A stretch of 64,000 bases of DNA from Flavobacteriaceae bacterium R38 (GCA_009901575.1 WXYP01000006.1:124001-188000); one strand, 5' to 3'; shown: positions 43,422-51,300, counted from the stretch's first letter. Notes: generated by a model not told the origin, from the letters alone. Numbers and translations: made by a program.

Positions 43422-43477
43422 ACGCGTGCGCAGAAAGTAAATACTTTGGATTTTGAATCTATAAAAAGGAGATACCT
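43422..43477 (+). promoter_or_regulatory. CpG-rich regulatory module B
   Basis: ACGCGTGCGCAGAAAGTAA is followed by TTTGGATTTTGAATCTATAA and a purine-rich stretch before the membrane-protein gene at 43534. It is a second copy of module A. Confidence 0.45.
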
Positions 43478-43533
43478 TCCCTTTTTTCGTGTTATTATTT
43501 ATCTTTAATTGTTAGATATAATAATTTTAATTA

Positions 43534-44142
43534 ATGGAAAACAGAAATATTTATGTAGAAGCAATGAGAATTGGTGCTGAGAAGGTAAACACTGGAATAA
43601 AATACTCTGATCTCAAAAGCAAAATAAAAAAAGAGTTAGGTATAGACTTTAATGGTAGAGCAGAACTAGCTTTTATAAAATGGTTTTTGGAAAGTTTTAA
43701 TAGCGATACTCAAATTCAAGGTGGGCATGACCGGATTATTAACTCTTCTAAAGCATATTTAACTAGAGGAGATCGTGTAGATCATACATACAGAATGGTT
43801 TATGAAGATTTTGCTTCTCAATTATGGTTCTTAAATGGAGAAACATTTAAACAATATATTGATTATTTAGAACTTCAGGAAGCTCGTGTGTCTTCAAAAG
43901 AAGCAATGGAAAAATCTAATAAATCTATAAGAATTGCACAATGGGCACTTTGGTTAAGTGTATTTTTTTCTGTAGCATCAATAGTTGTATCATTTTTGAT
44001 CGTACAAATTTATCCTACACCGGAACCACTGGAGAGGATAGAAGTGAAAAACGAATTAAATGTTAAGTATCAAAGAGAAATATTAGATGAAATAAAAAAA
44101 ATAAATGTTAAAGTCCAAAAACTAGATTCGATAATAAATTAA
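43534..44142 (+). CDS. single-pass membrane protein with N-terminal winged-helix-like part
   Basis: The 202-residue protein has a soluble N-terminal region (to about 125, with KIKKELGIDFNGRAELAFIK), one membrane helix at about 145-168 (WALWLSVFFSVASIVVSFLI) and a short C-terminal amphipathic coil. The function is unknown. It is convergent with the other small membrane protein (44145) with only 2 bp between stops, and both are cargo of the element. A role in defence or entry exclusion is conceivable but not shown. Confidence 0.65.
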   Translation: MENRNIYVEAMRIGAEKVNTGIKYSDLKSKIKKELGIDFNGRAELAFIKWFLESFNSDTQIQGGHDRIINSSKAYLTRGDRVDHTYRMVYEDFASQLWFLNGETFKQYIDYLELQEARVSSKEAMEKSNKSIRIAQWALWLSVFFSVASIVVSFLIVQIYPTPEPLERIEVKNELNVKYQREILDEIKKINVKVQKLDSIIN

Positions 44143-44144
44143 CA

Positions 44145-44687
44145 CTACTCAAAATTATTAACTTCAAAATAGCTTTTGTATTCATAAGCTAAATCATCGA
44201 GTAATTCTTTCAATGCATGTTCAATTTTAATTTCTTTATCAAAGACTTTAGAAACATCTTCTGTATTACTGAAATTCCATGACTTTATTTTAGCAGCATT
44301 TTCTTTAGAAAGATGTTGAAGTAAAGAAGTAGAAGCGCAAACCCATTTTAATTGACTTGTTTTTTTATTATTTAAATACAATTTTGATTCGATAGCTAGG
44401 GAGTAAAGTATATTAAAATGTTTATCTAAAAAGTCTTTTTGTGTTTCATCGGTATATTGACTCATACTTATAAAAGAATCTAATTTTGAAAGAGATTGAT
44501 AAAGGCGTTTAATAAAATCAATTTTTTCTTTGTAATATGAATTATGACTAAGTTCAATTTTTTTTAATTCAGATAATCTTTTGGACTCTTGTATTTTTAA
44601 ACGATGTTCTAAAATGATTTTAGCAAGATAGCCTAAAGCCCCTAACACAACTGTTATTTGTGACCAATATTCAGAGAGATATTCCAT
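44145..44687 (-). CDS. membrane-anchored helical protein
   Basis: The 180-residue protein begins with one membrane helix (about residues 7-26, SQITVVLGALGYLAKIILEH) followed by a long coiled-coil-like cytoplasmic domain (ESKRLSELKKIELSHNSYYK and DFIKRLYQSLSKLDSFISMS). No family was recognised. It starts 5 bp after the XRE repressor stop and is transcribed with it from the operator-controlled promoter. Confidence 0.65.
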   Translation of the reverse strand: MEYLSEYWSQITVVLGALGYLAKIILEHRLKIQESKRLSELKKIELSHNSYYKEKIDFIKRLYQSLSKLDSFISMSQYTDETQKDFLDKHFNILYSLAIESKLYLNNKKTSQLKWVCASTSLLQHLSKENAAKIKSWNFSNTEDVSKVFDKEIKIEHALKELLDDLAYEYKSYFEVNNFE

Positions 44688-44692
44688 AAGCC

Positions 44693-44959
44693 TTATAAGC
44701 TATCTTTAATACTCTCAAGTTTATTAATTATCTCTTGTAGGGCTTCTTTTGGTGTTTTATCTTCTTTGGTAGGGTTAAATAAATCTCGTATATCTACATC
44801 CAAAGTTTCTGCTATTTGTAATAATAGATCAAATCGTGGTTGCTGATCTCCTTTTATTATTCTTGATAAACTTGTTTCAGTTATCCCGACCGTTTCTGCT
44901 AAGGTCTTTCCTGAAACTTCTTTTTCTTTTAATACTTCTTTTAATCGTAAAACACTCAT
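44693..44959 (-). CDS. XRE-family HTH repressor
   Basis: The 88-residue protein carries a Cro/C1-type HTH (LAETVGITETSLSRIIKGDQ, then QPRFDLLLQIAETLDVDIRD) and a C-terminal coiled coil (TPKEALQEIINKLESIKDSL) for dimerisation. It should repress its own promoter and the divergent one through the two matching 18-bp sites at 44994-45011 and 45078-45095. It is likely the master regulator of the element. Confidence 0.88.
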   Translation of the reverse strand: MSVLRLKEVLKEKEVSGKTLAETVGITETSLSRIIKGDQQPRFDLLLQIAETLDVDIRDLFNPTKEDKTPKEALQEIINKLESIKDSL

Positions 44960-44980
44960 CTTCTAAAGATTTATTAATTG

Positions 44981-44988
44981 CAAAGATA
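44981..44988 (-). promoter_or_regulatory. -7 box of the XRE/membrane-protein unit
   Basis: On the minus strand TATCTTTG lies 22 bp before the XRE ATG. The left operator (44994-45011) covers the space where its -33 region should be. Confidence 0.55.
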
Positions 44989-44993
44989 TAAAA

Positions 44994-45011
44994 TTAACGT
45001 TTGATGTAAAT
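44994..45011 (+). promoter_or_regulatory. left XRE operator
   Basis: TTAACGTTTGATGTAAAT matches the reverse complement of the right site (45078-45095) at 15 of 18 positions. It overlaps the XRE promoter. Confidence 0.55.
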
Positions 45012-45059
45012 AAAATAAAAATAATTTACCCTTTGTGTCAATTTAATTATATTAATACG

Positions 45060-45067
45060 TATATTTG
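45060..45067 (+). promoter_or_regulatory. -7 box of the rightward unit
   Basis: TATATTTG matches TAnnTTTG 31 bp before the ATG at 45098. A TTTG lies at 45032-45035 with 24 bp spacing, longer than usual. Confidence 0.5.
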
Positions 45068-45077
45068 TGATGTTATT

Positions 45078-45095
45078 ATTTACAAGATACGTTAA
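45078..45095 (-). promoter_or_regulatory. right XRE operator
   Basis: ATTTACAAGATACGTTAA is the inverted partner of the left site. It sits between the predicted start site and the ATG at 45098, where a bound repressor would block transcription. Confidence 0.55.
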
Positions 45096-45097
45096 TT

Positions 45098-45334
45098 ATG
45101 AAAACACAAAAAGAACTAAACAAAAAATTATTAGAAGAATTAAAACAGCACAAGGCAGAACTTATAAAGTATAAGAAAGATTTTGAAGTAGAAAAGAACA
45201 TAAAGAACTCATTATATTTCTTTATTCTAAATAATGATTTATTTGAACGATTAAAACAATTTGAACAGTCAAAAGATAGATCTGAAGATTACCATCTAAA
45301 GACATTATCCTTATTGATAAGTCGCTTACCTTAG
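45098..45334 (+). CDS. small coiled-coil protein
   Basis: The 78-residue protein is lysine/glutamate-rich and helical (KELNKKLLEELKQHKAELIK and DLFERLKQFEQSKDRSEDYH). No family is known. It is the first gene of the rightward unit controlled by the XRE operator pair, followed by the 186-residue gene after 31 bp. Confidence 0.6.
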   Translation: MKTQKELNKKLLEELKQHKAELIKYKKDFEVEKNIKNSLYFFILNNDLFERLKQFEQSKDRSEDYHLKTLSLLISRLP

Positions 45335-45365
45335 AAAATTAATAAATCTTTTAAATTTTAAAATT

Positions 45366-45926
45366 ATGGTACTCAGTAGAGAACAAGTAAAGAAAAGAAT
45401 GTCAGACATTAAAGAAAATTGGTTTAGTTACATGATACTTGATATTGAGAATATTCAGTATGGAGGTGATGAAAAAAGATTTAGATATTCTATTGAAGTA
45501 TTAAACTTAGTTAATACAGTAAATTGGGCGAATAGATTTTATGAGAAATCTGGTTCTAAAAATAAAATTGAAACTGATATACTATACAAAGTAATTGAAG
45601 CCAATTTAACTGATAGATCTTTTACTGATAAAGAATTGAAAGCTTATTATAATATGATGGTTAATCTTGAAGATTTTTATCAGGCTATAAATAAATTCAA
45701 AGAGGTTGATATTTATATCCCTTATGAAGCTGAATTCATCATATTAGGATTAACACATGATGAATATGATAATTTAAATGAAAGAGAAAAAGAGAAGCTT
45801 CACGAATATTATGGAGAAGCTTATTGCGATTTAAGATTTAAAAATACTTCAGTAGATAATTTTATAGTCAAAGCAAAAGAAATAATTAAAAGTTGTATTC
45901 AAAAACGACTAATAAAATGTGCTTAA
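45366..45926 (+). CDS. hypothetical element protein
   Basis: The 186-residue protein is acidic and helical, with DIENIQYGGDEKRFRYSIEV and YYGEAYCDLRFKN among its segments. I recognise no family or catalytic motif. It lies between the XRE-controlled promoter and the right end of the element, 13 bp before the arm-type repeats, and is probably cargo. Confidence 0.6.
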   Translation: MVLSREQVKKRMSDIKENWFSYMILDIENIQYGGDEKRFRYSIEVLNLVNTVNWANRFYEKSGSKNKIETDILYKVIEANLTDRSFTDKELKAYYNMMVNLEDFYQAINKFKEVDIYIPYEAEFIILGLTHDEYDNLNEREKEKLHEYYGEAYCDLRFKNTSVDNFIVKAKEIIKSCIQKRLIKCA

Positions 45927-45938
45927 AATTGATTGTAC

Positions 45939-45958
45939 TTACACCTATTTTGACACCT
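45939..45958 (+). promoter_or_regulatory. right arm-type integrase sites (pair)
   Basis: TTACACCT (45939-45946, one mismatch) and TGACACCT (45951-45958) repeat the 12-bp spacing and orientation seen at 37078-37097. Confidence 0.55.
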
Positions 45959-45969
45959 TAAAAATAAAA

Positions 45970-45994
45970 CCCAGTAAAATAAGACATTACTGGG
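45970..45994 (-). terminator. new terminator for the tmRNA, supplied by the element
   Basis: On the minus strand, CCCAGTAA / TTACTGGG (45987-45994 with 45970-45977) is followed by TTTTATTTTT, 8 bp beyond the tmRNA 3' end. Confidence 0.7.
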
Positions 45995-46001
45995 CTTATT
46001 A

Positions 46002-46015
46002 GTGGAGTCGGGGAG
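46002..46015. other. att core at the tmRNA 3' end (right end of the element)
   Basis: GTGGAGTCGGGGAG is the last 13 nt of the tmRNA plus one base. It equals the left core at 36944-36957. Confidence 0.8.
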
Positions 46016-46396
46016 AATCGAACTCCCGTCCAAACAAGCAATTAAAATGCTTTCTACATGTTTAGTTCCCGTTTAATTTTCGATGAGTAGCTGACCGAAA
46101 ACCGCCCATTACTCACTTAGCTTCTTAAATTTTAAAACTTGGCCGAAGCTACCTCGTTTCTATGTTGACTTTTATGGTGCCCCAGAATGAATCGCCGTCA
46201 ACAAGGGCTATTCAGGGACATCTCGCTTCTCTACCTTGTAGAGACGAGGCTAATCTTACTATAATTCAGATTAAGCGGCAAGAGCGTAATTATTTTCGCC
46301 ATTTAAAAAGTTTGAAATATGATATTTACGAGCTGTATCTCAGCGCTCGACATGCTTACATCTCAATTAGACTCGCTGTCAAATCCAGTCGACCCC
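46003..46396 (-). ncRNA. ssrA: tmRNA (transfer-messenger RNA)
   Basis: The 5' end GGGGTCGACTGGATTTGACA (from 46396) pairs with the 3' CGACTCC to form the acceptor stem, and the T arm reads GGGAGTTCGATTCTCCC. The discriminator A is at 46003; the CCA is not encoded and must be added by enzyme. The tag frame GGC GAA AAT AAT TAC GCT CTT GCC GCT TAA (46271-46300) encodes GENNYALAA. tmRNA rescues stalled ribosomes with SmpB. The element is inserted exactly at its 3' end. Confidence 0.97.
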
Positions 46397-46565
46397 ATGT
46401 TAAAGAACTTAATTAATTTCTTAAATCAAGTCTTTGATCTAAGAAATGGGATGCGAAGTTAACAAAAAGTTTGCTCACAACTACAAATCCGTTTACTTTA
46501 GAGCAAAATTTATGCCGATTAAAAAACAATATTTTTTAATCGTAGAATCAAATTAACAAAGAGAT

Positions 46566-47762
46566 ATGAAATTCGGTATTATTAAAGAACTTAAGAATCC
46601 GCCAGATAGAAGAGTTGTGCTTTCTCCTGCTGCATGTCTGGAAGTTGTCAAATCATTTCCACAGGCTGAGATTAAAATAGCATCTTCAGATATTAGAGCA
46701 TTTAAAGATGAAGAATATCTGGATGAAGGATTTGAAGTAACCAACGACTTGTCAGATTGTGATGTATTCTTAGGAGTAAAAGAAGTACCGATTGAACATC
46801 TGGTTCCAAATAAAAAATATTTCTTTTTTTCTCATACCATAAAAAAACAACCATATAATAAGAAACTGCTGCAGGCAATTTTAGAGAAGAACATAGAATT
46901 ATATGATCATGAAGTGATAACTAATGTAAACGGACAACGCCTGGTAGCTTTTGGAAGATATGCCGGAATAGTTGGAGCTTACAACGGATTCAGGGCTGTC
47001 GGATTAAAACTTAATGCATTCAGTTTACCAAAAGCAGAAACATTAACAGATCAACAAGCTTTAATAGATGCATTAAATGCTGTGCAACTTCCTAATATTA
47101 AAATTCTTTTAAGTGGTAAAGGAAGAGTAGGGAACGGAGCCAAAGAAATACTAGATGGAGCCAATGTTAAAGAGGTTAGTGTAGATGATTATTTGAATAC
47201 ATCTTTTAATGAATCTGTTTATTGCCAGATAGATGTATTGGATTATAACAAAAGAAAGGACGGAAATTTACTGGGGAAAAAAGATTTCTTCAACAATGCT
47301 GAAGATTATGAATCAGATTTTATGCGTTTTGCCCGAGTATCCGATTTTTATATTGCAGGGCATTTTTATGGTGACGGGGCTCCGTATTTGTATACAAGAG
47401 AAGATGTAAAATCATCTGATTTCAATATTAAAGTAGTTGCAGATATAAGCTGTGATATTGACGGACCGGTAGCCACAACTATTCGTGCATCTACCATAGC
47501 AGATCCTATTTATGGATATGACCCTGTGACAGAAAGTGAAGTCAATTTCGAAAATGAAAGTGCAATTGCAGTAATGGCTGTAGATAATTTACCATGCGAA
47601 TTACCAAAAGATGCAAGTAATGGCTTTGGAGAAAACTTTATCAGGCATGTAATCCCTTCTTTTTTTAATAATGACAAAGATGGTATTCTGGATCGTGCAC
47701 GCATGACGTATAACGGAGAGTTAACTAAGCGATATTCATACCTTGAAGATTATGTGAAATAG
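46566..47762 (+). CDS. saccharopine dehydrogenase-like / AlaDH-PNT-type NAD(P) enzyme
   Basis: The 398-residue protein begins MKFGIIKELKNPPDRRVVLS like the alanine dehydrogenase/transhydrogenase N-terminal domain and continues into a nucleotide-binding domain (IKILLSGKGRVGNGAKEI). VVADISCDIDGPVATTIRAS is the motif typical of LYS1-type saccharopine dehydrogenases (lysine-forming) in Flavobacteria. The bacterial role is not certain. It is monocistronic, facing right from the tmRNA. Confidence 0.85.
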   Translation: MKFGIIKELKNPPDRRVVLSPAACLEVVKSFPQAEIKIASSDIRAFKDEEYLDEGFEVTNDLSDCDVFLGVKEVPIEHLVPNKKYFFFSHTIKKQPYNKKLLQAILEKNIELYDHEVITNVNGQRLVAFGRYAGIVGAYNGFRAVGLKLNAFSLPKAETLTDQQALIDALNAVQLPNIKILLSGKGRVGNGAKEILDGANVKEVSVDDYLNTSFNESVYCQIDVLDYNKRKDGNLLGKKDFFNNAEDYESDFMRFARVSDFYIAGHFYGDGAPYLYTREDVKSSDFNIKVVADISCDIDGPVATTIRASTIADPIYGYDPVTESEVNFENESAIAVMAVDNLPCELPKDASNGFGENFIRHVIPSFFNNDKDGILDRARMTYNGELTKRYSYLEDYVK

Positions 47763-47853
47763 TAGCTAACAGCCATGCGTTTTTAACAATATGTTAATTA
47801 ATTGAAAATTTATCGCTATCTTCGTTGTCCCAAAAACCTAACACAAGGAGTAC

Positions 47854-48141
47854 ATGGAAATTAATTGGATTTTTAATAATTCCGAATCTGAAGCTGCTAC
47901 AAAAGGGCTTATTGACAGAGAATTTTCAATAAGGACGATGCTTTCCAAACTTATTTTAAACGATCCTTACCTTGGAAATTGTGACGACTTAGATTCTTTT
48001 TCTTTTAATTTTCATCTGGAAACAGGTAAGATTACTGTTTCAAAAAAAACGCCGGAACCTTACTATACAAAGATTAAAAGAGTGCTAAAAATGCATCCTT
48101 TAATTTATGATGATGGCCTTGGAGATTTAAAAGTAGGTTAA
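47854..48141 (+). CDS. small conserved-looking hypothetical protein
   Basis: The 95-residue protein has mixed secondary structure (RTMLSKLILNDPYLGNCDDL and FNFHLETGKITVSKKTPEPY) and no recognised domain. A rare strong Shine-Dalgarno AAGGAG (47845-47850) sits 3 bp before the ATG at 47854. It is convergent with the short membrane protein gene at 48176. Confidence 0.6.
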   Translation: MEINWIFNNSESEAATKGLIDREFSIRTMLSKLILNDPYLGNCDDLDSFSFNFHLETGKITVSKKTPEPYYTKIKRVLKMHPLIYDDGLGDLKVG

Positions 48142-48175
48142 GTTTTTTCACTTTCAGGTATTATATTTATCTAAT

Positions 48176-48496
48176 TCAACTCATGGTATACGGTAGTAAC
48201 TTTAGATAAAATACCGTAATAGGGATATTTATCAGCATTAATCCAATAACTTTTATAAGCTGTTTTCTAATAAACGGATAAAAGAAGCAACAAATAATCA
48301 CCATCATCCCGACCAATAAATTGATCAGGACAACAGCAATTACCATATAAAAACTAACCCTAACACTAAATTCGTTTGTATAAGACGGCAGTGATAAAAA
48401 CAATACTGTAGCCGATAAAAAGGAAAGAACTGCTGTTGTTTTCCCGACTTTCTTTATATAATTAGCCAAAATGTACATGGTTCTCAGTTTAGTCAT
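48176..48496 (-). CDS. small membrane protein coupled to creD
   Basis: The 106-residue protein has three or four hydrophobic helices, for example TTAVLSFLSATVLFLSLPSY and FYMVIAVVLINLLVGMMVII. I start at ATG 48496, which overlaps the creD stop (ATGACTAA), instead of an upstream start inside creD. It is transcribed with creD, but the function is unknown. Confidence 0.6.
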   Translation of the reverse strand: MTKLRTMYILANYIKKVGKTTAVLSFLSATVLFLSLPSYTNEFSVRVSFYMVIAVVLINLLVGMMVIICCFFYPFIRKQLIKVIGLMLINIPITVFYLKLLPYTMS

Positions 48497-49850
48497 GATT
48501 CCAGTCAATTTTTCTTGAAGCAAACATAATAGCAGCAAGAATGAGAAATAAGCCAATGCTCCCCACCAATAATGCATAATTTTCTAGTTGAATGATTATA
48601 AAAATAAAAATGTATAGACCTGTTAAAGAGACTCCTATAAACAAAGGAAATTTTATCTTTTTAAGAATCGTTTTAGCATATGCTGTTATTAAAAGAACTA
48701 CAGAAGTTGTAGCAATAAAATAAGCCTTCAAAAAGCTACTGTGTTCAGATATGGAAATGAGTAAAGTATAGAACATTGTCAATGCCAATCCGATCATTAA
48801 ATATTGAAACGGATGAATATGAATTTTACTCATTGTTTGTATCAAAAAGAAAATAAGAAATGTCAATGCAATAACCAGGTATCCGTATTTGGCAGATCGT
48901 TCGCTTTTTTGATATTCATCAATAGGTAAAATAAAGTTTACTCCAAAAGCATATTCTTGCAGATTGGGCAACCATTTAAAAGCATTTTGCGAAAAAGAAC
49001 GGTTAATATGTAAGACTTTCCAATTGGCTTTAAAACCATTAGGCGTAATTTCTTTACTCTTGTCATCCGGCAGGTAAGCTCCGGAAAAACTTGGAGTATG
49101 CCAATCTGATGTCATAGCAATATCTGTAATTTTTCCGATAGGAATAAAACTAAGACGTTCACTACCATTATATGAAATTTGTAATGTAAAGTTGATTTCT
49201 TTATCTATAGGAAGGTCATTTTGATCCAGGTGATTACTTTCGAGAGTATCTAATTTTAATAATTTAGAATTAATAGGAGTATTTTTAAAAACAGGCTCAA
49301 AAGAATAATCATTTGCTCCAAAATTCAATATGACTTCGTTTTTTATTCCTTTTAGATTAGAAGTGTTAATAATGACTCGAGCCTTATCCCACATAATGGC
49401 ATCGTCCTTAATCCCTTTAGTACTGAAATCGGGCATGGAAAAACTACCTTTTATATTCATGTTTGCGGTATAAACAACTGTTTCGTAATTATTGCGATGC
49501 AGAGATTCAGAATCTACGTGAATATTATTATTTAGACGTTCTGGAAAAAAGTAAGCATACTCGATAACTACTTTTTGCTCTTTATGTGAAGTTTTAGTTT
49601 TTTCGTTGTAAATGATAGTTTCATCATAAGTTTTATAGGGAATTTTTAGAATAGGCCCGTAAAGTGATACCTCTTTCCCCCACTTTTCATTGATTTCATG
49701 AACAACATTTAGTTGTCTAAAAGATCGTTCACTGATCAATCCTTTAATGTATGATAACGGAATGAGTAAGACCAGAATTAATACCCCTACAATTAACATT
49801 TTAACCGTTGTAGTTTTAAAAAAAGTTGTTTTTTGTGTTTTTCTATTCAT
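48489..49850 (-). CDS. creD: CreD-like inner membrane protein
   Basis: The 453-residue protein is CreD: an N-terminal helix (about 14-35), a large periplasmic domain with YGPILKIPYKTYDETIIYNE and the conserved FKANWKVLHINRSF, then five C-terminal helices (GYLVIALTFLIFFLIQTMSK and LMIGLALTMFYTLLISISEH among others). CreD proteins are envelope-stress related but their role is poorly known. A palindromic operator (49871-49887) lies 20 bp before the start, next to the winged-helix regulator gene. Confidence 0.92.
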   Translation of the reverse strand: MNRKTQKTTFFKTTTVKMLIVGVLILVLLIPLSYIKGLISERSFRQLNVVHEINEKWGKEVSLYGPILKIPYKTYDETIIYNEKTKTSHKEQKVVIEYAYFFPERLNNNIHVDSESLHRNNYETVVYTANMNIKGSFSMPDFSTKGIKDDAIMWDKARVIINTSNLKGIKNEVILNFGANDYSFEPVFKNTPINSKLLKLDTLESNHLDQNDLPIDKEINFTLQISYNGSERLSFIPIGKITDIAMTSDWHTPSFSGAYLPDDKSKEITPNGFKANWKVLHINRSFSQNAFKWLPNLQEYAFGVNFILPIDEYQKSERSAKYGYLVIALTFLIFFLIQTMSKIHIHPFQYLMIGLALTMFYTLLISISEHSSFLKAYFIATTSVVLLITAYAKTILKKIKFPLFIGVSLTGLYIFIFIIIQLENYALLVGSIGLFLILAAIMFASRKIDWNHD

Positions 49851-49870
49851 TTTTTGAATGATTTAAAAGT

Positions 49871-49887
49871 ACTTTGAATTTCAAAGT
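49871..49887 (-). promoter_or_regulatory. operator upstream of creD
   Basis: ACTTTGAATTTCAAAGT is a perfect palindrome with 8-bp arms around one central base. It lies 21 bp before the creD ATG and overlaps a likely -7 region. A close copy precedes the regulator operon (50850-50866). Confidence 0.7.
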
Positions 49888-49904
49888 TTATAATTAAAAA
49901 AATA

Positions 49905-50198
49905 TTATTTTTTGATCAGTTTTTCTAAAGCTTCAATATGTTTTTCAAAAGCGACTTTCCCATTCTTAGTCACAGAGTATCGTGTATTGGGTTTTCTTTC
50001 AATAAATTGTTTCTCTATACGTATATATTCTTCTTTTTCTAATGCTTTAACATGGCTGGCAAGATTTCCATCTGTAACACCTAGCATTTCCTTTAGCATT
50101 TTGAAATCGGCATACTCATTAACCATCAGAATCGACATAATACCTAATCGTATTCGATGATCAAAAGCCTTGTTGATATTATCTATAATATTCTTCAC
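49905..50198 (-). CDS. winged-helix transcriptional regulator
   Basis: The 97-residue protein is a MarR/PadR-like winged helix: RIRLGIMSILMVNEYADFKM, then LKEMLGVTDGNLASHVKALE as recognition helix and KPNTRYSVTKNGKVAFEKHI as wing. The start is GTG at 50198. It lies between its own operator-controlled operon partner (50235) and creD, and probably binds both ACTTTG-type palindromes. Confidence 0.88.
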   Translation of the reverse strand: MKNIIDNINKAFDHRIRLGIMSILMVNEYADFKMLKEMLGVTDGNLASHVKALEKEEYIRIEKQFIERKPNTRYSVTKNGKVAFEKHIEALEKLIKK

Positions 50199-50234
50199 GT
50201 ATTAATGGTAAATCTTATCAATCAATTAAAAAAC

Positions 50235-50840
50235 TTAACGTTCATATTTGTAAAACATCAAAGCTCCGTAAATAATATGTAAAAAACCAAAACCTGCAAC
50301 CCAAAACCAAAAACCATAACCAGGAAGCATTGCACAAATTAATCCTAAAATGATCTCAGTGATTCCAAGGTATCTAATATAGCCAATAGTATACTTAGAA
50401 GCATTGACTAATGCCAGGCCGTAAAAAATAAGCATTAAAGATCCTGTAAGACCATGATGGTGACTACTTAACTTTATAAGAATGTAAACTGCGCCTGTAA
50501 CTAACGGAATCAAAAAATTAATAAGAAGCCTTTTAGATGAAGTATCCCAGAAGTTTTCTCCATTTTTCTTTGCTTTTCTGGTAGTAATAATGATTGCTGT
50601 AACGATACTAAAAAAGGCAACAAAAAATAAATCAATCAAGATATAATTGAAAATTGTACTCCCTAAGATGAGTTGCTCCCGATCATTATTTAAAACGAGG
50701 TAATATGCAACAGCAGCACCAATCAAAGCATAAATACCTGCTAATATACCTGATAAACCACTTAGCGATATAAATCGTGAAGAACGATTCATTATATTTT
50801 TAATTTCTGTGATGTCTTTTAGATAATCTTTCGAATCCAT
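50235..50840 (-). CDS. six-helix membrane protein of unknown function
   Basis: The 201-residue protein has about six hydrophobic helices after a cytoplasmic start (MDSKDYLKDITEIKNIMNRS), such as GLSGILAGIYALIGAAVAYY and YGFWFWVAGFGFLHIIYGAL. I use ATG 50840, directly after the operator at 50850-50866, rather than an upstream start that would read through the operator. It is co-transcribed with the winged-helix gene and may be the sensor or partner in that small system. Confidence 0.7.
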   Translation of the reverse strand: MDSKDYLKDITEIKNIMNRSSRFISLSGLSGILAGIYALIGAAVAYYLVLNNDREQLILGSTIFNYILIDLFFVAFFSIVTAIIITTRKAKKNGENFWDTSSKRLLINFLIPLVTGAVYILIKLSSHHHGLTGSLMLIFYGLALVNASKYTIGYIRYLGITEIILGLICAMLPGYGFWFWVAGFGFLHIIYGALMFYKYER

Positions 50841-50849
50841 ATTAAAAGT

Positions 50850-50866
50850 ACTTTGAAATACAAAGT
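50850..50866 (-). promoter_or_regulatory. operator and -7 box upstream of the regulator operon
   Basis: ACTTTGAAATACAAAGT matches the creD operator palindrome with one mismatch in the arms. On the minus strand TAACTTTG (50861-50868) is a -7 box that overlaps it, so a bound regulator would block the promoter. Confidence 0.65.
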
Positions 50867-50868
50867 TA

Positions 50869-51300
50869 TGTTTTATCTTTGTACTACGCAACTGTTTTTA
50901 AAGAATTTATAAAAATTGAAACTCGTTAGTAATATATGTTTACTGGATGAATACCCGGGTATACTCAATTAACATTTACTAAGGTTTTAGATCGGATTAT
51001 ATTGCGAGCAAAGAATACAAATGGTTGATTTCTGTTGCAATAGATTATTGCTGCCCCCTTTTTTTGAAAACTATAATCAAGATGAGGTGTGAACAAATGC
51101 ATAGGATAGGGAGAGAATGATTTCTGTATAAAAGAAGAGGGAAAAACTAAATGGAACGATTTTTGAGAATATTTTGAAGTATTATTATTAAAGGTATCTT
51201 AAATAAATACTAATAAAATAAGAAAAATCTTATAATGAAGAGTTAAATGCGTAGTAATTGAATATTAAATGATTTTTATTTGTTAGAGATAGGTAAGAAT
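50869..51300. other. intergenic region before the regulator array
   Basis: This is an AT-rich stretch of about 430 bp between the leftward regulator operon and the first TPR-AraC gene. I see no coding frame, and only weak promoter-like sequences. Confidence 0.35.

Larger units (their letters stand above)
36944..46015. mobile_element. integrative element inserted into the tmRNA gene 3' end
   Basis: The element is bounded by a 14-bp direct repeat of the tmRNA terminus and encodes a tyrosine integrase (37105), an excisionase-like HTH (40780), a putative replication initiator (41478), an XRE repressor (44693) and several unknown proteins. Paired 8-bp arm-type sites sit inside both ends. There is no conjugation apparatus, so it is best called an integrative mobilisable or satellite-like element. 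Insertion at the tmRNA end leaves the RNA intact and supplies a new terminator (45970-45994). Base composition is even more AT-rich than the surroundings, except for two CpG-rich sites near 43.0 and 43.4 kb. Confidence 0.85.

Noticed and set aside
46162-46416. Plus-strand frame of 84 residues
   Set aside because: It runs across the tmRNA gene in antisense; the RNA explains the sequence.
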